Positions 1 through 10,166 of a stretch of 64,000 nucleotides of DNA are shown here, piece by piece; the first letter of the stretch is position 1; each line of letters begins with the position of its first letter. Under the pieces are notes generated by a model. The model did not search any database and had not been told where the DNA came from. It saw only the letters and a program-made list of their open reading frames with translations. Source of the DNA: Picochlorum sp. 'celeri' (lineage: Eukaryota; Chlorophyta; Trebouxiophyceae); the NCBI GenBank assembly GCA_010909725.1, contig JAACMV010000011.1, positions 310,001 to 374,000 of the forward strand, given 5' to 3'. Both the position numbers and the translations under genes were made by a program.

Positions 1-283
1 TGCCGCCCTGTGGTTTTTTTTGAAACATCCAACATCATGATGGTGTGTGGCAGCACATTGCGAGGCGTCATCATGATAGGACAAGCATAGCTCTCAGTAG
101 AGCTAATAACAAGTATTATTGAAAATGTCTTCTTAATTCAAGTATAATAGGACACCATCTTCTGACTGAAGGCTCTTTGTTGTTGTTCAAACAACGATAA
201 TACAAACGGTTTCTTTAAGGTAAGAGAAGAAGAAAAGAGGTTGTGTTGTGTTCTTCTTCGCATACACGAGTGCCTCTATTGCA
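1..283. other. left edge, 5' flank of rhodanese gene
   Basis: No convincing coding region is visible. A GT-AG pair (GTAAGA at 220, pyrimidine-rich tract, AG at 269-270) just upstream of the first ATG could be an intron in the 5' untranslated leader of the following gene; this is inference from splice-like signals only. Confidence 0.3.
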
Positions 284-835
284 ATGGACCGAGGGCAGCA
301 GCGATTGAATCAGAAAGTAGCAGAGATAAATGCAAAATTCCCTGGCGTGAGAACGATGACGCCTGCTGAAGTAAAACAACTAGAACGGCAGGGGCAAAGA
401 ATTGTTTTTGTAGACTGTCGAACAGCACCTGAAATGGCCGTGTCAAGAATCCATCCAAATGCTATATCAGAAGACGAATGTATCCGTCGAATTGATAGTA
501 TAAAAAACTCGGAGCCTCCTGCCTTGGTGGTGGGATACTGCACTATTGGGTACAGATCTGCCAAGTTTGTGCAAAAGATGAAGAGGTCAGCTGGTCTTGG
601 TGACGCTGATATTGTCAATCTCAGCGGCAGTATTCTGCAATGGATGCAAGACTCGTATGACTTGTGGGATGCAACTGGATCAAGAACAGATCGGGTTCAT
701 GTGTGGGGCAAAGAGTACTGTCAGTACGTTCCGGAACAAGGACCGAACGAATACAAATCAGAATATTTCAAGAACCCCATCCTTGCAACCGTCTTCCCGC
801 AGTTTGGCCTGTTCACACGAAACTCTCACGAGTAA
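284..835 (+). CDS. rhodanese-like (sulfurtransferase-fold) protein
   Basis: This 183-residue protein has one rhodanese domain filling most of its length. Seen in the sequence: the early strand motif VFVDCRT, a later RIHPNAI stretch, and the active-site-like loop GYCTIGYRS with Cys at about residue 86 followed by an arginine five positions on, then a SGSILQWMQ helix typical of the domain's end. Rhodaneses move sulfane sulfur or, when they diverge, serve as regulatory or phosphatase-like folds; with Cys and Arg both kept, catalysis is possible. The open frame continues upstream to a GTG at 248, but the first ATG is at 284. A GTAAG sits over the stop codon (832), so a splice variant cannot be excluded. 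The substrate and cell compartment are unknown. Confidence 0.75.
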   Translation: MDRGQQRLNQKVAEINAKFPGVRTMTPAEVKQLERQGQRIVFVDCRTAPEMAVSRIHPNAISEDECIRRIDSIKNSEPPALVVGYCTIGYRSAKFVQKMKRSAGLGDADIVNLSGSILQWMQDSYDLWDATGSRTDRVHVWGKEYCQYVPEQGPNEYKSEYFKNPILATVFPQFGLFTRNSHE

Positions 836-886
836 GCCCATTAATTTATTTTATACATATGTAGTATTCATTGTAATCCACAGTAC

Positions 887-1273
887 ATGGACTTTATCAA
901 GAACATTTTTGGTTTTGGCTCGGACAAAAACGCTTCTTCTTCTTCTTCTTCTTTTGCTTCGAACAAGACTGAGGTTTGTTGCTTCGATTCCCCATGACAT
1001 GAATGTTCACCAATTCATTTATATGTATTCATGTACATGCTGTAGGAACAACGGAATGAACAGCGAGTAGAACCTCGGCGAGCGTATGCTCAACCTCTTC
1101 TGCAGGACTGTCCCCAAGCGGGTAATACGCATAAAGATCAGGGATTGGAATGGTGTAGCAAGTCTCTCAAGAGAGATGAAGATGATGATTATGCTCATGG
1201 GTTTTTGGATGAAAATGCCTGTTTTGTAGAGAGTCAAAGGCTGAAGAAGTCTAGCACGACAGCACAAGAATAA
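887..1273 (+). CDS. small charged hypothetical protein, one intron
   Basis: I reconstruct exons 887-973 and 1046-1273, with a 72-nt intron that starts GTTTGT and ends CTGTAG in phase 0. The 104-residue product begins MDFIKNIFGFGSDKN, then has a serine run and a charged, Lys/Glu/Asp-rich second half with no recognised domain. It starts only 51 nt after the stop of the rhodanese gene on the same strand, and its stop lies 33 nt from the end of the convergent TGS1 gene. The frame stays open across the junction and the intron ends look normal, but no homology supports it. An alternative is that it is a 3' part of the rhodanese transcript, though the reading frames do not join cleanly. Confidence 0.5.
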
Positions 1274-1306
1274 AACCAGAAAAAAACAAAATGTGCCACC
1301 AGATAT

Positions 1307-2698
1307 TTATGTATTATTTTGAGAGCATTTTCCGACATAGACTGTGACAGCCTTGTCAACATTGTTGATTGTAGCCAACTCGATATGACATGTGTTTCTA
1401 TACATGTCTGGGATGGAGTCACAGGATGCCACTTCAATGCCAATCTGCTCACGGTGTGAGTTTCTGGGAAGCCAGAATACAGCACTGGTGCAGCCCATGC
1501 GTCCGAAACATGTCTCCAAGAGTCTCCGGAACGATACCTCTGGAGCTCCACCCATCTCTTGAACGTCAAATCGCGGCTGACTGGAATACGTTGGACCACC
1601 CCATGGGGGGGAGAGAAGAACGACATCCACATTGTCCAAACAAGGCCCCAGTGTCATAAAGTCCCCACACATGATGTCAATCTCATGCTCGACACCATAC
1701 ACTCGTGCATTATTTCTAATAATATCTGCCCTTTCCGGACATAATTCTATAGCTATAACCCGACAACCAGCCAACGCGAGTTGAATGGCATTCCCACCAA
1801 CACCACCAAATGCATCCACAACAAGACACCCCGCCCCATGCACACGAACAATACTGGTGGCATGATGCCACGCTATAATCTCCGGTGTGGCAGAATACCA
1901 CCCTTCTTCATCCAATATAATACCATGATCGAATAAGGAAAACAAGCTATACCGCTGTAGCCAGTACTTGTGCAACACCTGCATGCTGCCATACTGCACC
2001 AATCTTCTTCTCCTATTTCTTCTTTTCCCTTGTCCTTGGCTGCCACCCGTTTGTTGCATCTTGTGTGCATCATCATCATCATCACTCGCAAAGCGAGTAT
2101 GCATGGATGCCGTTGGAACATCAGGGATGCCATCATCATGAATACCTGACGTCTCTGGGCGTGGCACAAACCTCTGATTCTTACTAGAATACAAGGAGTT
2201 CTTGTCCTTGTTCAGTACCGGGCAAGGAGGAGGATCAAACACCTCCGACATGGGCACCATATCGTCCTCTCTCTCATCTATATTCTTCTCATCAACAACA
2301 GGACCAATCTCCTGCAGCAAATGGCCACCTGGCATGGCATCATATACACCATCCTTGGGAACGCTCCACTGACTCACACCCAATGCTGTATTATAGTAAT
2401 AATAAAACCCTGTGGACTCGTCAAACGCTTGTACCCACACATCTTCTTTCACATTATCCTCATCATATCGCTTTTTCTTCTTCGTCGCCTTCTTGCTGCT
2501 AGACATCCCACCACCCTCTGGCTGCTGTTTACCAAATGCACATGGCAGTCCCAACCGTGCCATCTCAGCTTCCAATCCTTCATCATCCTCGGATGATGAT
2601 GATGATGCAGATGCATGTATGGTGTCTTGAGAAGCATCATGATACCGTATAGTACTAGTAGAATCACTACTATCCACTCGAACCTCGAACAACACCAT
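1307..2698 (-). CDS. TGS1: trimethylguanosine synthase, TGS1-type, with WW domain
   Basis: TGS1 methylates the m7G cap of snRNAs and snoRNAs twice to give the 2,2,7-trimethylguanosine cap, in nucleus and Cajal-body-like sites. This 463-residue protein has an acidic, serine-rich N-terminus, a WW domain at about residues 86-116 (WVQAF...QWSVP), a basic linker, and the methyltransferase domain from about 235 to the end. The SAM-binding motif DAFGGVGGN is at about 295-303 and the family's catalytic SPPWGGPTY motif at about 363-371. A WW domain ahead of the enzyme is the arrangement known from plant TGS1. The open frame extends upstream to a GTG, but the first ATG is at 2698. No intron is needed. 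The gene is convergent with the small gene to its left and divergent from IST1. Confidence 0.93.
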   Translation of the reverse strand: MVLFEVRVDSSDSTSTIRYHDASQDTIHASASSSSSEDDEGLEAEMARLGLPCAFGKQQPEGGGMSSSKKATKKKKRYDEDNVKEDVWVQAFDESTGFYYYYNTALGVSQWSVPKDGVYDAMPGGHLLQEIGPVVDEKNIDEREDDMVPMSEVFDPPPCPVLNKDKNSLYSSKNQRFVPRPETSGIHDDGIPDVPTASMHTRFASDDDDDAHKMQQTGGSQGQGKRRNRRRRLVQYGSMQVLHKYWLQRYSLFSLFDHGIILDEEGWYSATPEIIAWHHATSIVRVHGAGCLVVDAFGGVGGNAIQLALAGCRVIAIELCPERADIIRNNARVYGVEHEIDIMCGDFMTLGPCLDNVDVVLLSPPWGGPTYSSQPRFDVQEMGGAPEVSFRRLLETCFGRMGCTSAVFWLPRNSHREQIGIEVASCDSIPDMYRNTCHIELATINNVDKAVTVYVGKCSQNNT

Positions 2699-3204
2699 TC
2701 GGGGTAACCGTGTCAAACTCCCACCACCCTCCCTGTCGCCTCCTCGACTGTGCAACCTCCTCTGACCTCCACGATACACCGTACCATCAGATTTCCCCCT
2801 ACACAGTCATGCCGATATTTAAAACATCTGTATAAAATATTGCATCCAGAGCAAGGCACCATGTACGCCAACCCACCATGTAAGCCCAATATCGTCAAAA
2901 GCAACTTGAGAGTACAAGACACGCAGGACACTGTCTTCTTCTTTACACATTGCCTCTGTCTGTCTCTTCAAATGTGTCAATACATTGTCAAATGTGTGTG
3001 ATCTAGTAGTAGCATATAAAGAATTCTTCCTTCAGAATGTTGCTTTTGAAGGGTACTGCATGGTATGCAGCACTCTGTGCTAGTGGCGCCACCCATGTAC
3101 ATGTGGGTGGTGCCCAGTGTCCGGATTCGAAATACTAATGGCAACCTCTTCGCTGGATATAGCCCTCGCATACTATTTCAAACTTTATTACTATCATTAA
3201 CGGG
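2699..3204. promoter_or_regulatory. divergent promoter region, TGS1 / IST1
   Basis: This 506-bp gap lies between two genes read away from each other and must hold both promoters. I see no coding region and no motif strong enough to name. Confidence 0.4.
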
Positions 3205-4587
3205 ATGTTTGATTCCATTAAGAATGACGTTTCATCTCTGTACGTTGCGACACGGTATTTTTGTTTCTTGTTTCTCTACTGCCCCCTTTTCTTGAAACAC
3301 ACAAGGTTGACGACGCTGTACTTCTTATGCGACAATTTATATGTACATTACAGGATACTGAAATGCAATTTCTGTTGCAATCGTATAAAGACGAAGAAAC
3401 CTGGTCTTCAAAGCGACCTGCTGCTGGGTCAACGGGATGTCGAAATTGCCATGATGAATAGCGATTATGTGATGGCGAAATCCCGTATTGATTCGATAAT
3501 TGCACGGAGGGATAGATTGAGAGCGTACGATCTGCTGCATGCGCATCTGAGGAGTCTGTCTGAGCAACTGAAAACGGCAAAGAAGAAGAAGGATGTGTCT
3601 GTTGGGGTCTACGAGGCTGTGTGCACGGTGTTGTATTCTGTTCCACTCGTGTCGAATGATTTGATAGAAATGGAGGAGATTGGGTCGTTGTTACGGGATA
3701 TTTGTGGGAAAGAGATTGATCAGCAGGTTGAGGAGAAGAAGTATACTCGAAAGCTGGTCAAGGGGGAGTATGGTGAATTGCATCTGGTTGATCAGAATAT
3801 GGTGCATGTTTTGAATCAGAGGGTTATTCAGCCGATAGAAAGGTATCAGGCGATTCGTGGGTTGTGTCAAGCAAAAGGGATTGGTTTTGATGAGGAGAGG
3901 TTGAAGAAACATGTTGGGCTGTTTGACAGCAGTCCTGCTGCCCAGCAGCAGCAGCAGACACCCCAGGGTGGAGCTCATCGCCCCCCTCATCATCATCATC
4001 ATGGAACCCCAGGGAGCGGTGGGTATAGTGGAGGAGGAACAGATGTGTCGTATGCGACGCCGAGCGGAGCAACAGTGGATGTGAATGTGGATGAGTTTTT
4101 GTATGGAAAGAAATCATCATCATCATCATCCTCAAAGAACAAGAAGAAGAACAGCAGCAACAAGAAGAACAAGAGCCTTGGGGATGGGGACGAGGTATGG
4201 GAAACCGTGTTTGATCGCAGAGTATCTTCCCATAAGGGATCGTTAAGTATTGGGGAGGGTACGCCTCCCGTTATTTCCCGGCATGGGGAATGGCAGGTTC
4301 TCAATGCCCCCTCATCAGATGGCAGTTCTCGGGGGAGTGGATTGCCTCCGCCCATGTCAGCACCAGGATGGGACGCACCCAGCCCCCCTATGGATGGACA
4401 GATGTCTTTTGGAAGGAGATTTGACAATGCGATCGAGTTTAATCGCAGGACGAGTACAGGCACCATGTCCACCACCACCACGAGTGATCATCAGGTGGTG
4501 GACCGAGAGCAGTGTATGAATCCATTGGAAAGCGCCTGCAATGTTCATGAATTTGACATAGCATTGCATAATTTACGCAATACATGA
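3205..4587 (+). CDS. IST1: IST1-like ESCRT-III regulator
   Basis: Exons 3205-3239 and 3354-4587; the 114-nt intron (GTACGT...TTACAG) contains no stop, so an unspliced reading frame also runs through, but removing it restores the expected IST1 N-terminus (MFDSIKNDVSSL joined to ILKCNFCCNRIKTKK). The product is 422 residues. IST1 binds ESCRT-III and the ATPase Vps4 during multivesicular-body sorting and membrane scission. The N-terminal helical Ist1 domain covers about residues 1-180, including AMMNSDYVMAKSRID. The rest is low complexity: Gln and His runs, Ser/Lys tracts, Gly/Pro-rich stretches. The last residues (EFDIALHNLRN) resemble an MIT-interacting motif, which is the expected position for one; this last point is inference. 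Confidence 0.85.
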   Translation: MFDSIKNDVSSLYVATRYFCFLFLYCPLFLKHTRLTTLYFLCDNLYVHYRILKCNFCCNRIKTKKPGLQSDLLLGQRDVEIAMMNSDYVMAKSRIDSIIARRDRLRAYDLLHAHLRSLSEQLKTAKKKKDVSVGVYEAVCTVLYSVPLVSNDLIEMEEIGSLLRDICGKEIDQQVEEKKYTRKLVKGEYGELHLVDQNMVHVLNQRVIQPIERYQAIRGLCQAKGIGFDEERLKKHVGLFDSSPAAQQQQQTPQGGAHRPPHHHHHGTPGSGGYSGGGTDVSYATPSGATVDVNVDEFLYGKKSSSSSSSKNKKKNSSNKKNKSLGDGDEVWETVFDRRVSSHKGSLSIGEGTPPVISRHGEWQVLNAPSSDGSSRGSGLPPPMSAPGWDAPSPPMDGQMSFGRRFDNAIEFNRRTSTGTMSTTTTSDHQVVDREQCMNPLESACNVHEFDIALHNLRNT

Positions 4588-4630
4588 TATTATAAATATA
4601 TTTGATTTTGTAATACTACTGGAAGGTGGA

Positions 4631-5905
4631 ATGCAGAAACGTTTCTTTCAGGAACCAGCAAGCCTGGTGACGAGGACGGCGCCACGAGCTTTTGTGAAGA
4701 TTTCTGGCATATGCTCGGCACGGTGGGTTATACTATGCATACATGTGCATAATGTAGTTGATTGATGTACGGTTTTGTCTTGATATAGGTGTTTGGCGGC
4801 GAGGCTCCGGGAACCGTTGCCACCGTTTCGGTGGCAGCAAACCCAAAGGCGTAGGCCAAGGTTGGGGCATGTTCGGTCCATATCTGAGACTGTTGGATCT
4901 CAACATGGACATGTTGCATTGGATGATTTGGAGATGAGGCCTGTCTTGGATGAGACTGGTATGACTCCTCCAGGTCGTACTGCGGAGGAGGCTGGTCCAG
5001 CGGTATTTGCCATGTATGACAAGAATGCGCAGCTCCAATACATTGGGTTTTCTAGTAATCTGGCCAAATCGATTGAAAAGCTCTTTTACAGGAGGCCAGA
5101 GCAGTCGTATTATTACAGGGCGCATCTGTTGGATGAGGTTGATCAGCAATTGATGATGGAGGTGAGGAATGCCTGGTTTGATTCTTTGGAAGGGGGGCCT
5201 CCCCTTGGGAATGTGAATTTGGTAGAGAAAGAGGCGTGGCAGATTTCAGTTCAGGTGACGGGGAATAGTGAAGGTGGAACGGCTGTTGCAGCGCAAGAGC
5301 ATGCGGCTGTGTTGATGACGCAGATTAAGAATAGGGGATGTCGTACAGAATTTGTGCCAGACCCTGTGCTGTTGCAAAAGGGGATTATTGAGTTTGTTAC
5401 GTTGACGGATGAGGAGAAGGAGCGGATTCGTATTGCAAAGGAGGAGATGGCTGAACGAATTAAAGTGTGTTGTTTTGAGAATGATGATGGTGAGATGGAG
5501 GAGTTTGAGCTCATGTTTGACTCGGAGTTTAAAACAAACGGCGGATACTTGTTCGATGTGACACTCAATCATGAATCCAGAGAATCAGCACATAGGGTTA
5601 TTGTAGGGGAGATATATTTCAAACATGGGATATTTGAACCAAAGGATCTCCTGGAGAAGGTGTTTGGTTTTATTTTGAAAAGAAGGTTTCCTCGGCAGAC
5701 TGAGGGTATTCTGAGTTCGACGCAGTTTTCTCCGAATTATTTCAGCGTGGCAGAGCTGCATCAAAATTATCCTGATTTTGAGGAGGAAATCCCATGGCAG
5801 GTCGATGGTGACTCGTTCTGGCACTTTAGGAAAATTGAGCAGTATGGTTATTCTCATGAAGACAGTGATGGGGAAAAGCTTGCCAAGCAACTGATTGTGG
5901 ATTGA
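4631..5905 (+). CDS. GIY-YIG-like protein, probable organelle targeting
   Basis: Exons 4631-4722 and 4789-5905, intron 66 nt (GTGGGT...ATATAG), giving 402 residues. The N-terminal 60 residues are rich in Arg, Ala and Ser and almost free of acidic residues, like an organelle presequence. A GIY-YIG-like fold follows at about residues 95-170, recognisable by FAMYD, QYIGFS and the RRPEQSYYY stretch; plants and cyanobacteria have a related uncharacterised family. The canonical GIY-YIG nuclease arginine and glutamate cannot be assigned with confidence, so nuclease activity is not claimed. The C-terminal half is acidic and unrecognised. It lies 43 nt after IST1 on the same strand and converges on the ABCG gene. 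Confidence 0.65.
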
Positions 5906-5954
5906 TGATGGCTGATGAATGGGTCTTTTTGTTTACAATTTTATCGACAACATC

Positions 5955-8900
5955 TTAAACATTATGCGACAGTGCACCAGCGGTCATTGTTCTCCTCCTG
6001 ACAGCTTTTTTCTTTCGTAGTATCATCCTTCGTTTAATTGATGTAAATGCTCGCCCAAGGCCAACAGCCACAGGCTCTAAGGTCATGCCCTTGGGGCACA
6101 CGTACAGTGCAAGTAATGTCAATAAGCGCAGGATCAGACCCTCGCAGAAGATGATTATCAAATTCCGCTCGAGGTATCCACTGCAGTACACATTGATGTC
6201 AAGTTCTACCAACTCAGTCTCTGGCATGTTGGGCGTGACTGTCGCTGCCTGCTGCCATGGGTCATCCCAGGTAGGTGCTTCAGAGGCAATAATGACATCT
6301 CCTTTGAGGTTCTTGTTGATGGATGGAATGCCCGAGTCATCGAGACCGCAGTAGCCAGCCACGTTCATGAGAGCCTTTGTCAAGGGCCACATGTATTCAG
6401 GATAGTTCTGATATGTAGCAATTGTCACGGCTTCAATCGCCCACCTATTATACGATAGAGCAGTGAGTGCTTTGGTAGTTGTTCCTAACTCTTTGTAATT
6501 GGGGCTGACACCATTGATGAATCCACCAGTGATGAGTACAAATGCAACAGCTGCAACGAGGGCATTTGATTGCCGAGCCACAATCACACTGATCAGGGTA
6601 CCTGCTGACGTTGTCCACCATACCACGAGAACTCCAATCAAATAATACATGCCGAATGTAATAGATGGGAGTGTCATGGATGTGTAGATGGCGAAGAAGA
6701 TGAGAGGCTGGATGGAAATATCAATAAGGTTGATGAATGAGTTGGACAGGAAATATGGTAACACTCGCAGTCCTGAATCCTTCTCTCTCCAGAAGACAAT
6801 CTTATCCTTGCCAAAGGTGGCTAATGATGTGGTGCATGATAGAATACCAACCGTCAGCAGGACAAGAGCCGAGTTCCCCCTCACGTCATTTGGACCACCA
6901 CCTGTTCCATGGATAGCACCACATGTGACTGCAGCTAGTACCAAAAGTATGATGTCCATGAATTTTGCAAGCCAACTTCTGGTCCATTTGGTTCCTTCTC
7001 TCATCAAAAGGATGAAAAATTGAGTGAAAGTTCCCGGTGTATCGCGGAGCTTTGTTTTCCTCTTGAAAAGTTTCAGAATTCCCTTTGGCTCATTGCTTTG
7101 GTGAGAAATGTGTAATTGAGACTCGACAGACTTGAGTTTTGAATTTCCATTCGTATCAGGCTGGATCTCACTCCCAGATGAGGTCTTCAGATCGATTGAT
7201 TCCACTGTACCAAGATCGTTCATCGCATCTGAAGCTTCTGAGCCTTGGTTCTCAAGGGCTCCAGATTCTCTTTGACTATCAATCCTGTCCATGGAAGCTA
7301 TGGCCATTTCCTTCAAAGTCTTTGGATTCTCCATTGGACCCTCTGCTGTCATACCTTCGGGCATATGAGATGCTAGCTCTGAAAGGGCGTTGCCCAATGT
7401 GTATTGCTCAATTGAGTATACACGGTACAGACTATCCAGTCTCCTTGCTCCAGGGCGTTGAATGTGTGGCTCCTCTGCAGGAGGTCTGCCTCCATGTCTC
7501 ACATACTGAAGAATTCTATCTTTTGATATCATTCCAGTATCTTGGTGGGCAAGTTCGTCGTAAATGGTCTTGACATCATCTTTTGTTGGCTCAACACCAA
7601 GATCAGTGAGCACCTTTTCCAACTCTGACTCATTAATAAAGCCATCCCCGTCGGCGTCATTGTCATCAATGGACTCTTCCAGAATCAATATCTGCTCCGA
7701 ATCGATTGCTTCAGGTCCACGCTCCGCAGTCACATCCCCTTGCATCATCTTCCTCAATGCTGGCGTATCTTTTGCAGCAACCCAGCGTTCCCCAAAGGTC
7801 TTCCACAATGGGACCAGCTCCTCTGGCTGGAAAGAATTGTGTCCCTCTCTCGGAATAATGCCACTCAGTACATCCAATGCAAAATCAGCTGGATTTTCAT
7901 TCCGAGGCAAGGAGAAACCTAGTTCCTCCAGGTAGTTCAACGCCAGCTGAGAGGGACCAAGGTAGGCAAGCATGCCTCCTTTGCAGAGGAGCATCACATC
8001 ATCAAACAGCGAAAAGATACTATATCTTGGCTGATGAATGACAGTAATGATATTCATTCCAAGACTTGCCATTCTTTTGAGCCCTTGTAATATATCAGAC
8101 GCAGCTGTAGCGTCTAGCCCAGAGGTGGGTTCATCCATGAACAGTACACTTGGCTTGGCAACCAGCTCCCAACCAATATTGACTCTCTTTCTCTGTCCTC
8201 CAGACACTCCTCTCTTCTCTGCGTTTCCAACCACCTGGTGCTGGACATGTCGCAATTGAAGCACATTGATGACATCCTCAACAATCAACATCTGATCCTT
8301 CAAAGACTTTGATTTTGAGAGCCTCAGTCTCGCACTGTAGACTAAATTCTCCCTCACAGTCAAATCCTCGTGAACAATATCCTCCTGAGGAACGAGACCA
8401 ACAATACCTTGCAAATCTTCGGGCTTGATCTCTCTCCCATTGGCCTTGATCGTACCGTGAACTTTGCCCATCTCACTTGCTTTACCCATGATGACATTCA
8501 AAAACGTTGATTTCCCTGCTCCAGAGGGCCCCATGATGGCAGCTATTCTTGAATGATGGAACGAACCAGTCACTCCACTCAGAATATTCTTTCCTCCCCG
8601 GAGGGTCAATCCCATGTTTGAAAACTCAAACGTAATCTTTGGTCTGATGGCCCTGAATGCCCTAAATGACTTGGTCTTTGTGTGATTTGATGCCAACAAT
8701 GGATTCAAAAGTTTCCATAGCCTTTCCCTAGCAGCCTGTGTTCTTCCGAGTCGTCTCTGATTCACCAAGATGAGGGTCACCATCAGCCAATACGCCAGCC
8801 ACAAGGCAGCAAGAATCACCGCCAAGCAGATGAATCCAAACCATGACAATGTTGCCTTTTCAGATCCTTCTGGACAGGATGCCATCGCAGGGCATTTCGT

Positions 8901-9730
8901 AGGCTCAATACTACCTTGCTTGCAGAAATACCCTCCAGGGCAAATATACACTTCTGTCGGAGTGGGGCAGTAGAATCCACTTGGACACGGTGTCTGGGGA
9001 GTCGTTGCATTCCCTACACACTGGTTCCCACCCAAGATTGAACCTCGCATATACACACTCTGGTAAATCGTCGTCGGCTTCACCGGCATAACCGTATCCG
9101 GATACGCCTTCACCAGCATGGTCATATTGCATGTCAGAGGCTCCACTGTTCCTGCTGGACAATAAAACCCAGCTGGACAGGGATACACCTCCCTTGGACT
9201 TGGACAGAATGACCCAGCAGGGCAATCTAATTTACTCAATCCTCTGCAAATACATCGTCATATGTGGTCAGAAAATGTATGAAATCATCCACATGATGTA
9301 CAAAACCAACGCACGTATCCACATTAACATTTGATGCCAGTGCTGGAAGGGAGCTTCCTTTCGGACACAACTGCCCATACGTGCACGGGTGACACTTAAA
9401 ATCAGGAAACTCTCCATTACTCTTGGTATCAGCTGGCTGATTTCGAGCAGCTTGCAACAGTCGCGCTGTCCATGGCTCGGCACACACATACCCAGCTGGG
9501 CACAGCCCCATACCTAATGCTGGAACAGGATTACACAAGCATCCTGGCCCAACCACATCAGCCTGATTATAATTTGCAGGGCATGTTCTCAACGTCCCCT
9601 GATCAATCTGCTCCTGCTGCTGGATCAAATCGCGTGCCAACTCGTCCAGTGCTGGCTGTGCCACCACACTACAAGAAAAGGCCAACCATAGCCATAACGC
9701 TGCTCGCAATATCACCGAGCACGTATTCAT
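5955..9730 (-). CDS. ABCG-type half transporter with Cys-rich ectodomain and EF-hand
   Basis: Exons (transcript order) 9730-9315 and 9243-5955; intron 71 nt (GTGCGT...TTGCAG). The product is 1234 residues. Domain order: signal peptide (about 1-25), a Cys-rich extracellular region with repeats of the CPAGFYCPAG type, one membrane helix (about 273-298), then the nucleotide-binding domain with Walker A GPSGAGKST (377-385), signature SGGQ (486-489) and Walker B LFMDEP (506-511). A linker carries a canonical EF-hand loop (668-679; Asp at 668, 670, 672, Gly 673, Glu 679) and a weaker second one. An ABC2 membrane domain with about six helices ends the protein. The layout matches the plant ABCG24/28 group, which exports lipids or other hydrophobic molecules, but the EF-hand is extra to that pattern. 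Ca2+ control is inference. Confidence 0.92.
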
Positions 9731-10166
9731 TTGAATTAAAAATATCAAGTACAACTATAAAATCTGAAAGGGCACTCGAATGGACGGGGGAAAAACACCA
9801 CAGGTACGGAGAGGCTTGCCTCCCCAACGGCCAGACAATAAATGCTGATACACGTGCTCGTGTGCTCTCCTCCGCTTCTACTTGATAATTTTACATAAAA
9901 TTCACATAAATTATCCCATGAGTTGCGCTGTAAAAGTGATCAAGTGACCATCGACACTGATTGGATTGGTTGGTTGGTCAACCCATCCGGCCTCGGACGA
10001 TCAAACCACATCGATTCCGCTATCCGGTCATGGAAACATCCCAATCGGACGACTACAACAAGTGCCTGTATGGCCGGTCAACAGTGGCGCCAGATTCCAT
10101 TCGACCGGATATGTAACACAGAGGCACAGGGCAGCTTCATGCAGATCAATCAACGATGCGTTGACA
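9731..10166. promoter_or_regulatory. divergent promoter region, ABCG / Misato
   Basis: A 436-bp gap between divergent genes. Open frames run through parts of it upstream of the Misato ATG, but they lack family similarity and begin at non-homologous sequence, so I treat it as promoter and leaders. Confidence 0.4.

Noticed and set aside
248..283. Longer N-terminus of the rhodanese protein from 248
   Set aside because: The codon at 248 is GTG, not ATG; the first ATG is at 284.
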